DNA from: Acidobacteriota bacterium | GTDB taxonomy: Bacteria; Acidobacteriota; Blastocatellia; HR10; J050 | DNA: 34,288 nucleotides | NCBI GenBank assembly: GCA_003696865.1 | Contig: RFHM01000249.1 | Location: forward strand, 1 to 34,288 | Direction of reading: 5' to 3' | In this document: positions 25,522 through 31,612 of the stretch, in pieces | Numbering within the stretch: position 1 is the first letter of the stretch | How the letters are laid out: each line of letters opens with the position of its first letter | Notes under the pieces: generated by a model | What the model was told of the DNA's origin: nothing | Seen by the model: the letters and a program-made list of their open reading frames with translations, nothing else | The model's database searches: none | Made by a program: the position numbers and the translations under genes

Positions 25522-25538
25522 AATCAATAGTAATTCTT
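25522..25538 (+). promoter_or_regulatory. Candidate PerR/Fur box upstream of dps
   Basis: AATCAATAGTAATTCTT lies 32 bp before the dps start and matches the complement of the box upstream of the regulator gene at 15 of 17 positions. It is embedded in an inverted repeat CAAGAAT-N8-ATTCTTG (25518-25539). A clear sigma70 promoter for dps alone was not identified, so transcription may also come through the regulator gene. Confidence 0.55.
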
Positions 25539-25570
25539 GTTTTTCATTCAATGCAGAAAGGAGATTAACG

Positions 25571-26050
25571 ATGGCAGCAAACATTGGATTAACCGATGAG
25601 CAACGGCAGGGAGTGATTCAAATCCTGAATACTCTGTTGGCCGATGAATATGTCCTCTACACGAAAACGCGCAACGCGCACTGGAACGTTGTGGGGCCGC
25701 ACTTCAGTCAACTCCACAGCTTCTTCGAAGAACAGTATCAACAACTGGAACAGATCATTGATGATGTGGCCGAGCGCGTTCGCAGTCTGGATGGCCGGGC
25801 ATGGGGTACGTTGCGGGAATTCGTCGAACAAACCCGGTTAAGAGAAAACCCGGGATCGTATCCTGGAGCTCGAGAAATGCTGGCCGATCTGCTGGCCGAT
25901 CACGAGACGATCATTCGACATCTCAGAGAAGATCTGGAAACCTGTGAAAAAGAGTACCACGATATGGGAACTAATGACTTCCTCACCGGGCTCATGGAAA
26001 CCCACGAGAAGATGGCCTGGATGCTTCGAGCCCATCTGGAGGGAGAGTGA
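25571..26050 (+). CDS. dps: Dps-family DNA-protecting ferritin
   Basis: The start is the ATG behind AAAGGAGATTAACG; the open frame continues upstream but crosses the regulatory region. The 159-residue protein has the four-helix Dps fold and the inter-subunit ferroxidase residues His37 (NAHWNV), His49, Glu53, Asp64 and Glu68 (IIDDVAER), with spacing equal to that of known Dps proteins (Glu53 replaces a usual Asp). It would form dodecamers that oxidise Fe(II) with hydrogen peroxide and store iron, protecting DNA. The N-terminus is short, without a Lys-rich DNA-binding tail, so protection may be mainly by iron storage. It follows the PerR-type regulator by 72 bp and probably belongs to its regulon. 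Confidence 0.93.
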   Translation: MAANIGLTDEQRQGVIQILNTLLADEYVLYTKTRNAHWNVVGPHFSQLHSFFEEQYQQLEQIIDDVAERVRSLDGRAWGTLREFVEQTRLRENPGSYPGAREMLADLLADHETIIRHLREDLETCEKEYHDMGTNDFLTGLMETHEKMAWMLRAHLEGE

Positions 26051-26459
26051 CGATGGTCGAAGGGGACTTTCCCCTTGATGAGCGGAGAAAGGTTTGAGCG
26101 GAAGGCGAGCGATAGGTGTCCGGCCTCAGAGGGATGTCGGACGAATGGACCCGTCCCGACCGAGGTTCTCCTGATGCCCCGCGCGCTCGGAAAATGATTG
26201 ACAAGGCCGAATATCGATCGATATAATGCGCCGTTAGTGGAGCGAGGGACGGGTCATCCCGAAACCAGACTCGAGGCTCACGGGCATTGAAGATCGACGT
26301 AACAGGAAGAACGTGTGTTGATCGAACCTGTATGGGACCGGCCCAGATAGAGCACAGTCTGGTTCGAGGCGCCCGTCTTCGTAGGTTGCTTCACGAGAGC
26401 AACGCGGTCGATGGAGAACTGCACGTCGAGTGCCAGTCATGGAAGAGGGAGGATCACCG
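26051..26459. other. Non-coding region between dps and ctaA
   Basis: These 409 bp contain the strong promoter at 26198-26227 and a predicted leader of about 225 nt before ctaA. Small structures in the leader are CGGG-TCAT-CCCG (26250-26261) and the 6-bp stem GTTGCT/AGCAAC with a 7-nt loop (26385-26403). An ORF from 26332 overlaps ctaA and has no recognisable features, so it is not called. Confidence 0.5.
26198..26227 (+). promoter_or_regulatory. Consensus sigma70 promoter with palindromic operator before ctaA
   Basis: TTGACA (26198-26203) and TATAAT (26222-26227), both perfect, are separated by 18 bp. The spacer and -10 contain the perfect 14-bp palindrome ATATCGATCGATAT (26211-26224). Such an element over the -10 suggests repression by an unidentified dimeric regulator. 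It most likely drives the ctaA-ctaB group. Confidence 0.65.
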
Positions 26460-27428
26460 ATGGAATCGATCATTCAGCGATATTCAGGGTTACACCGGCT
26501 CGCCATCGCTACGACGATCGCCACATTCTTCTTGATTCTTATTGGGGCGGATGTCACCAGTCACGAAGCGGGGGATTCTGTGCCCGACTGGCCGCTGGCC
26601 TTCGGTCGGCTCGTCCCCTGGGCTCATCTGCAAGGCGGAGCGATCTACGAGTACACGCATCGCGTCATTGGAGCGATTGTCGGGTTGCTGATGATTGCCC
26701 TGACGATCGGGCTCTGGCGAAAGGAGTCGCGCCGCTGGGTTCGCCTCATTGGAGGGGCTGGTTTGATCCTCGTCATTCTTCAGGGAGTGATGGGAGGCAT
26801 TCGAGTCCTGCTCGTTGAATACCGATTAACCACGGCTATCATTCATGCGCTGCTCGCTCAACTCTTTCTCGGACTGGTGGTGAGTCTGGTCGTTTTCACA
26901 TCGCCCGCCTGGTTCAAAGCAGAAGAGATGAAGTCTCATCGCCTCACCTCTACGCCTATGGCATTATACGCCTTGGTGGTGGCGACGCTATCGCTATTCG
27001 TTCAACTCGTTCTGGGCGCCGCTTTTCGACACGGCGGGCTTGGCATTCTCCCTCACATCATCGGTGCGGTGGTGGTCACCGTGCTCATCGGGTGGGCGCT
27101 CTTTGCTTCCATACGAACGGCAGCTCAGGCATCGGCATCGCTCCCGGCCGAAAACTTTACCACCTATCTCACCCGGCCAGTACGTTGGGCGATCTGGTTG
27201 ATGCTCATCCAACTTGCCTCGGGGATCGCTGCCTACCTGACCCGACTGGCGTCGATGACGGCGCCTCACCCATTGGCTTCCATGATCTGGTCGACCATCA
27301 CTCATGTTACTGTGGGAGCAGCGGTCCTCGCCGTGATGGTCGTGCTCACACTGCGAATGTACCGCTTTCTCTCACTCACGGGTGTCCTTGCTGATACCAG
27401 CTCAACCCCTCAAGGAGCGACGCCATGA
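26460..27428 (+). CDS. ctaA: Heme A synthase (COX15/CtaA family)
   Basis: The start at 26460 follows AGAGGGAGGATCACC. The 322-residue polytopic membrane protein has about eight helices in two similar halves. Family signatures include TSHEAGDSVPDWPLAFGRLVP, EYTHRVIGAIVG (His67), IIHALLAQLFLGLV in the first half, and GILPHIIGAVV and THVTVGAAVL in the second; the His residues bind heme and substrate. It converts heme O to heme A for aa3-type oxidase by oxidising the C8 methyl group. It overlaps the next gene by ATGA, so translation is probably coupled to CtaB, which makes its substrate heme O. Regulation is likely from the strong promoter upstream. Confidence 0.92.
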   Translation: MESIIQRYSGLHRLAIATTIATFFLILIGADVTSHEAGDSVPDWPLAFGRLVPWAHLQGGAIYEYTHRVIGAIVGLLMIALTIGLWRKESRRWVRLIGGAGLILVILQGVMGGIRVLLVEYRLTTAIIHALLAQLFLGLVVSLVVFTSPAWFKAEEMKSHRLTSTPMALYALVVATLSLFVQLVLGAAFRHGGLGILPHIIGAVVVTVLIGWALFASIRTAAQASASLPAENFTTYLTRPVRWAIWLMLIQLASGIAAYLTRLASMTAPHPLASMIWSTITHVTVGAAVLAVMVVLTLRMYRFLSLTGVLADTSSTPQGATP

Positions 27429-28477
27429 ACCGGAACCAGCGGAGGTCTTCTAATCCCCACGCATCATCGGTCATGGTATCTCGCCGTTCCGCACCGGCGG
27501 AGGGGGGCGCATCGCTTGATGGTTGGGGGCGATTGCGCGCCTATATTGAATTGACCAAACCGCGGGTCTCCGTTCTCATCGTCATGGTCGCTCTCGCCGC
27601 CTTCTGGTTGGGGTCCGAAGGGGAACCCGAGTGGTGGCCGCTGATTGCCACTTTGATCGGCGTCAGTACGCTCGCCGGAGGCATTTTCGCGCTGAATCAG
27701 TATTTAGAGCGCGACGTCGATGCGCTCATGCGACGGACCGAGCGGCGCCCGCTTCCCACGGGGAAACTCGAGCCTCGAAAAGCGGCGTGGTTCGGCATCA
27801 TTCTGTCCGCGGCGGCCATTGTCTTCATCGCCGTTGAAATCAATGTGCTCAGTGGATTGATCGCTCTGTTTACGCTGGCCAGCTATTTGTTCGTTTATAC
27901 GCCATTGAAGCGCCGGACACCTCTCTGCACACTCCTGGGAGCACTTCCCGGGGCGACGCCACCGCTGCTCGGGTGGGCGGCCGCTCGAGGAGCCTTGGGG
28001 ATAGAGGCCTGGATTCTCTTTGCCATTCTCTTCTTCTGGCAGTTTCCCCATTTTCTGGCCATTGGCATTCTCTATCGAGAGGACTACACGCGGGCCGGGA
28101 TTCGTATGCTCCCTGCCGTGGAGACGGACGGGAAACTGACCGGGCAACACATCGTAGTCTGTACGCTCATGCTGGTGATTGTGAGCGCCCTTCCCGCGCT
28201 CTCCGGCTTGTCTGGACATCTTTATCTCTATGGGGCGGTAGCCCTCGGTGTCTTTTTCCTTTATGCGGGAATACGAACGGCGCTGAGGCGGACCAAGTGG
28301 CAGGCCCGACAACTCCTCCTGGCCTCTGTCTTTTACCTCCCTTTGCTGTTCGGCCTGATGTTGTTGAATGCGCCGGCCTCACAGCGAACCGAGAAAAAGG
28401 TTGAGGTGAAGGTGATTTCACATTCCAGCCTGGAGCGATGGACGTCGCTCCCATTGTCTATTCTTTCCGAAGATTGA
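27425..28477 (+). CDS. ctaB: Protoheme IX farnesyltransferase (heme O synthase)
   Basis: The 350-residue UbiA-superfamily membrane enzyme transfers a farnesyl group from farnesyl diphosphate to heme B, giving heme O. The signature after LTKPRVSVL is NQYLERDVDALMRRTERRPLP (Asn91 to Pro111), where Glu95 takes the place of the usual first Asp of NxxxDxxxD while Asp97 and Asp99 are kept. A second conserved loop is YREDYTRAGIRMLPAV. About nine hydrophobic segments are seen. The N-terminal 35 residues are a hydrophilic extension without a recognised function; the CAAGGAGCG ribosome-binding site in the end of ctaA supports this start. The C-terminus also extends beyond the last helix with a polar tail. 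Confidence 0.93.
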   Translation: MNRNQRRSSNPHASSVMVSRRSAPAEGGASLDGWGRLRAYIELTKPRVSVLIVMVALAAFWLGSEGEPEWWPLIATLIGVSTLAGGIFALNQYLERDVDALMRRTERRPLPTGKLEPRKAAWFGIILSAAAIVFIAVEINVLSGLIALFTLASYLFVYTPLKRRTPLCTLLGALPGATPPLLGWAAARGALGIEAWILFAILFFWQFPHFLAIGILYREDYTRAGIRMLPAVETDGKLTGQHIVVCTLMLVIVSALPALSGLSGHLYLYGAVALGVFFLYAGIRTALRRTKWQARQLLLASVFYLPLLFGLMLLNAPASQRTEKKVEVKVISHSSLERWTSLPLSILSED

Positions 28478-28612
28478 TGCCGGGCGCTCAGGGAGATGTT
28501 GCATGGTCTGAACGGGGCGGGGCATTGGAGAATCTCAAAGCGTTCTCCATAGGTTCGAACTTCTGATAAGCGCCATGAGCGCGGCAGCGTGGGAAAGACG
28601 TTGCGGATAGCC

Positions 28613-29362
28613 ATGGTTGTTACTTCGCCCAAGGATCGAGCGTTGATCAAAACTATCGGTCGCCGAACATCATCGCATCATTTTCCACCAGGTCGAGGGA
28701 ATAACAATGGCAACGGCGACTCCCCGTCTCATGGGGGCGACGGGCGCGATCTCCATCCTCGCGCCGATGACGTCTATCGGTTGGGCATGGGAGTTGCTCT
28801 GGTGGCCATTGGCGTATTTTTCGTCGCCTTCACCATCATCTATCTGGCTCGCCAGGGGAGTGCGAATAACTGGCCATCGACGCCCATGCTCCCCATCTTA
28901 TGGATGAACACCGTCGTTTTGGTCACCAGTAGCATAACATTGGAGATCTCCCGCCGATCGTTGGAGCGGCGACAACTGTTTCGATCAAACCGATGGCTCA
29001 CCTTGACGACCCTGTTAGGGCTTTTATTTCTCAGCGGGCAAGTGACGGCATGGGTCCAACTCTCGAAGCGTGGGCTCTATCTGACTTCCAATCCTCATAG
29101 TATGTTTTTCTACTTGCTCTCGGCGGCGCATGGCGTCCATCTCCTCGGGGGCTTAATCGCCCTGTTATGGCTGACAATCAAAACCTGGGAGGCAGATGGA
29201 GCGCCCTTCTTCGCGTCGACGTTCGGTCGCGGGGATGGGGTGGGCGAATCGCCATTCGGCGTTCGGAGGAGGGGACGGTCGGTCAACCTCATCTCACTCT
29301 ATTGGCACTTCATGGCCGTTCTGTGGATCTATCTCCTGGTCGTTCTCTTCGTGTGGAGATGA
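28613..29362 (+). CDS. Cytochrome c oxidase subunit III-like protein
   Basis: The core from about residue 55 onward is a five-helix heme-copper oxidase subunit III: RLGMGVALVAIGVFFVAFT, LPILWMNTVVLVTSSITLEI, LTLTTLLGLLFLSGQVTAW, NPHSMFFYLLSAAHGVHLLGG and LYWHFMAVLWIYLLVVLFV. The His residues of HGVHLLGG and YWHF are family hallmarks. The start is uncertain. ATG 28613 has a weak ribosome-binding site; TTG 28643 follows AAGGA. The best-placed ATG (28707, after GAGGGA) reads MATATPRLMGATG in another frame, while typical N-terminal sequence GGDGRDLHPRADD lies in this frame. A one-base indel is possible. Subunits I and II are not in the window, so the gene may serve an oxidase encoded elsewhere or assist its assembly. 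Confidence 0.8.
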   Translation: MVVTSPKDRALIKTIGRRTSSHHFPPGRGNNNGNGDSPSHGGDGRDLHPRADDVYRLGMGVALVAIGVFFVAFTIIYLARQGSANNWPSTPMLPILWMNTVVLVTSSITLEISRRSLERRQLFRSNRWLTLTTLLGLLFLSGQVTAWVQLSKRGLYLTSNPHSMFFYLLSAAHGVHLLGGLIALLWLTIKTWEADGAPFFASTFGRGDGVGESPFGVRRRGRSVNLISLYWHFMAVLWIYLLVVLFVWR

Positions 29363-29403
29363 TGGGTCACGGCGGTAATCTTCGTTGAAGACGGTCTCTG
29401 GCT

Positions 29404-29826
29404 ATGCTTACCACAAGTATGCTTCCCACGCTCAATGCTATCCTCAACGGAACGAGCGCCGTCCTCCTCATCACAGGATATCTGCTCATTCGTCGAGGTC
29501 GGAGATCGGCGCACCGGCTATGTATGCTGAGTGCCTTTGGTGTCTCAACGCTTTTTCTCGTCTCATACCTGGTTTACCACTACCACCATGGCTCGACGAA
29601 GTTCATGGGAGAAGGCTGGCTCCGACCGGTCTATTTTGCCATCCTCGGCTCGCACACGATCCTGGCCGCCGTCATCGTACCACTCGTTCTCATTACATTG
29701 AGCCGCGCCCTCCGTCGTCGCTTCGAACACCACAAGACGATCGCTCGATGGACGCTTCCTCTATGGCTCTATGTGTCTGTTACCGGTGTGTTGGTCTATT
29801 TGATGCTATATCAGCTTGGTCCATGA
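29404..29826 (+). CDS. DUF420 membrane protein, CtaM-like oxidase assembly factor
   Basis: A 140-residue protein with four hydrophobic helices, beginning LNAILNGTSAVLLITGYLLI and ending LWLYVSVTGVLVYLMLYQL. Conserved DUF420 features include the YLVYHYHHGSTKF segment and LGSHTILAAVIVPLVLITL with His. DUF420/CtaM proteins are needed for aa3-type oxidase maturation in Firmicutes and are commonly encoded beside ctaA/ctaB and oxidase genes. The position after ctaA, ctaB and subunit III fits this role. No strong ribosome-binding site precedes the ATG, so the exact start (29404 or the next Met, 29419) is uncertain. Confidence 0.85.
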   Translation: MLTTSMLPTLNAILNGTSAVLLITGYLLIRRGRRSAHRLCMLSAFGVSTLFLVSYLVYHYHHGSTKFMGEGWLRPVYFAILGSHTILAAVIVPLVLITLSRALRRRFEHHKTIARWTLPLWLYVSVTGVLVYLMLYQLGP

Positions 29827-30050
29827 GGTAGAGGAAGTCACCCGAGCGTTTCAGGCTTTCATAAGATTTCTTATCGGACGCAAGACGCTTCCCTCCAAAC
29901 GAATGCTCCCCAACCTCAGCAGTGCCACACTGAATGGCCCTCGTGCGTAAAGGACGCCCCTACCATTCAACCGTGCGACTCAACGGCGTTCATTTTGGAA
30001 GCGGCCATAACCTCCCCAGGCCCAGTGACCGTTTTCAATCTGATGCGAGT

Positions 30051-30908
30051 TTAACCCGGTTCCCCAGGAGTATCACCAGGACAAGTGTCGCTGGAGATCG
30101 AACAAAAACTGTGGCTTGGTGGGGGAAGATTGCACCACATACCATCCTGATCCACACAAGTATCTGTGCTCGGGACTTCACCGCCACCCTGATCACAGCA
30201 ACGATCATTCTGCCACCAACTAAAGAGTCCAACGGCACGAGCACTATGGACGGCCTCAATGACAGATTGGGGCGTATCCTGACGAGTCCGGATAAAAAGA
30301 TCGGTGAACGTGAGGTCGGCAGCGACCTCCAACAGTTGTCGGACAGCCACAAGCCGCATCGCAGCGTCACGCCCACGTGAAATGGGCAGAGGAATTCGAA
30401 TCCCGTTTCGTCGAAGCTGGATCAACACCTCAAGGACCTCAAATGGAATCTGACTTCGAGACCGAACGAAGAGTTCTTCAATGAGCAACGAGCCTCCCAT
30501 ATCATGAAGCTGTTCAACCAGTGCTTCCACCTCTGCCTGGCTGGCGATCAGGCCAAGCCCGGCCGCTTCTTGAATGCGAGGGAAAATCATCGGGATGAGC
30601 TCAGCAAGAGGCAACCGAAAAAGGTCACGAAATGGGATATCCCCGATGAGCACGACCATGCGATTAATGGTGTCGTAGATGCACTGAATACACTCATTAT
30701 CGTTTTCTGCGCCAGGTATGGCATCCCGAATGTCGAACGGTAACCTCTGCGGGCGAGTCGCTTGATGGACTCGTTCGGGAATCACCGCGGCCACCACTGT
30801 CAATCCACCCGTCGTAAGCATGGCCCGCCTCGTCATTCGGAGAGCCCCCTCATTGAGGGCGAGAATTTCTCCCGATCTCGGGTCACGACCAACCGTTCCT
30901 TTTGGCAT
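30051..30908 (-). CDS. Unrecognised exported protein with internal helical repeats and Cys-rich tail
   Basis: The 285-residue product is not recognised. The ATG at 30908 is preceded by a G-rich stretch (AAGGGGGGAATGCT). After a 24-residue polar lead, MTRRAMLTTGGLTVVAAV resembles a Tat-type signal (twin Arg 27-28 and a hydrophobic run), so export is likely, either with a long n-region or from the Met at residue 25. The middle shows at least two related segments of about 50 residues, LLIEELFVRSR...PFEVLEVLIQLRRNGI and LTFTDLFIRTR...PQSVIEAVHSARAVG, with a possible weaker third (DIPFRDLFRLP...). An earlier ECIQC pair and six Cys in the last 55 residues suggest disulfides or metal binding. It is alone and convergent with the oxidase maturation genes. 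Confidence 0.7.
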   Translation of the reverse strand: MPKGTVGRDPRSGEILALNEGALRMTRRAMLTTGGLTVVAAVIPERVHQATRPQRLPFDIRDAIPGAENDNECIQCIYDTINRMVVLIGDIPFRDLFRLPLAELIPMIFPRIQEAAGLGLIASQAEVEALVEQLHDMGGSLLIEELFVRSRSQIPFEVLEVLIQLRRNGIRIPLPISRGRDAAMRLVAVRQLLEVAADLTFTDLFIRTRQDTPQSVIEAVHSARAVGLFSWWQNDRCCDQGGGEVPSTDTCVDQDGMWCNLPPPSHSFCSISSDTCPGDTPGEPG

Positions 30909-31516
30909 AGCATTCCCCCCTTCACAATTTTGTCCAGCGAATTGAGGGAGGCAGTGAAGGAAGCAGTGATAGTGAGGTCAACGAGCTGGTTCAGCTTCAG
31001 GTCGCAGTAGCCTCATTTCGAGCTCAACTCGCTGAGATGACGGAGCAGATTATACGGTGCCGTAACGGGCCAGCACAAGGCTGCCCGGGATGAAAGATTC
31101 CCCTCGAAGACAGATTCCCCGACGACCATCGGTTGTTCAACGCGTCATTTTCGGTAACTGAGCCGCAGATGCGGGGTCACGAGTTCCAGAAACGAAACCC
31201 GCCGATGGGCTCAGAGTTACTGACCGGAGGAAAACCAGGATAGTGATAGCGATCTTGAAAGTTGTTTCCGTGAAATTTTCATCACCACTCCCTCCCCATA
31301 ATTCTAGCATTCTTACTCTGAAGGCACTTCGCTCTCGCAGCACCTTGACATCCCACTCGTTTTCTGATCTCTTGGTCGTCTCACGTTATCGGACGCTGGT
31401 TAAATCGCTACCTCTCGGCTCATCTATATATTGCTCCAACAGACACCTTATAGACATACAGAGGACAACATTCCCTCATCAAGGGACTAAGCCTAACTCA
31501 TGGAAGGCGCGCGCGA

Positions 31517-31557
31517 CGGTGGCGCACGAAGCCCGGTTCGGGGCTCCCACGCCACCG
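31517..31557. other. Nested stem-loop
   Basis: Outer arms CGGTGGCG (31517-31524) and CGCCACCG (31550-31557) pair perfectly over 8 bp; inner arms AGCCC (31530-31534) and GGGCT (31541-31545) pair around a 6-nt GGTTCG loop. It lies downstream of the VPS10-like gene, beyond a second hairpin. It may be part of a termination or processing region, or a repeat family member. Confidence 0.45.
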
Positions 31558-31567
31558 CACGCGCCGT

Positions 31568-31598
31568 CGCCAGAACAGATCCTCGCGAGGATCTGGCG
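31568..31598 (-). terminator. Strong palindromic hairpin 15 bp after the VPS10-like gene
   Basis: CAGATCCTCG/CGAGGATCTG (31576-31595) is a perfect 20-bp palindrome. Flanking CGCCAG (31568-31573) and CTGGCG (31593-31598) can add an outer stem in an alternative pairing. On the minus strand it starts 15 bp after the stop codon, the position expected of a transcription end. There is no T-run, so factor-dependent termination or 3'-end protection is more likely than a classical intrinsic terminator. Confidence 0.4.
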
Positions 31599-31612
31599 GA
31601 ACTCACCCGCCT

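Larger units (their letters stand above)
30909..31612. other. Large non-coding region with structured right end
   Basis: A 704-bp gap upstream of the Cys-rich protein gene and downstream of the VPS10-like gene, both on the minus strand. No ORF with a ribosome-binding site or family motif was found. The part 31240-31500 is AT-richer than its surroundings, while 31501-31612 is GC-rich and contains two strong stem-loops. No tRNA or known ncRNA fold was recognised. A weak -10-like TATAAT complement (31049-31054) was seen, without a matching -35. Confidence 0.5.

Noticed and set aside
26287-26535. ORF in the ctaA leader, overlapping ctaA
   Set aside because: It has no ribosome-binding site or family motif, shows low-complexity composition, and overlaps ctaA in another frame.
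28707-28907. Separate 66-residue ORF starting with a good ribosome-binding site
   Set aside because: It lies wholly over the subunit III coding region and shows no family pattern; kept only as a possible frameshifted start of that gene.
29861-29874. ATAAG/CTTAT mini-palindrome between DUF420 gene and the convergent Cys-rich gene
   Set aside because: Only a 5-bp AT stem with a 4-nt loop, too weak to call as a terminator.
31345-31373. TTGACA element in the large gap, possible plus-strand promoter
   Set aside because: No -10-like sequence lies at 15-19 bp spacing, and no plus-strand gene follows.
31517-31557. Possible tRNA, suggested by the GGTTCG loop
   Set aside because: There is no acceptor stem, D-arm or anticodon arm with proper spacing; the structure is a simple nested hairpin.
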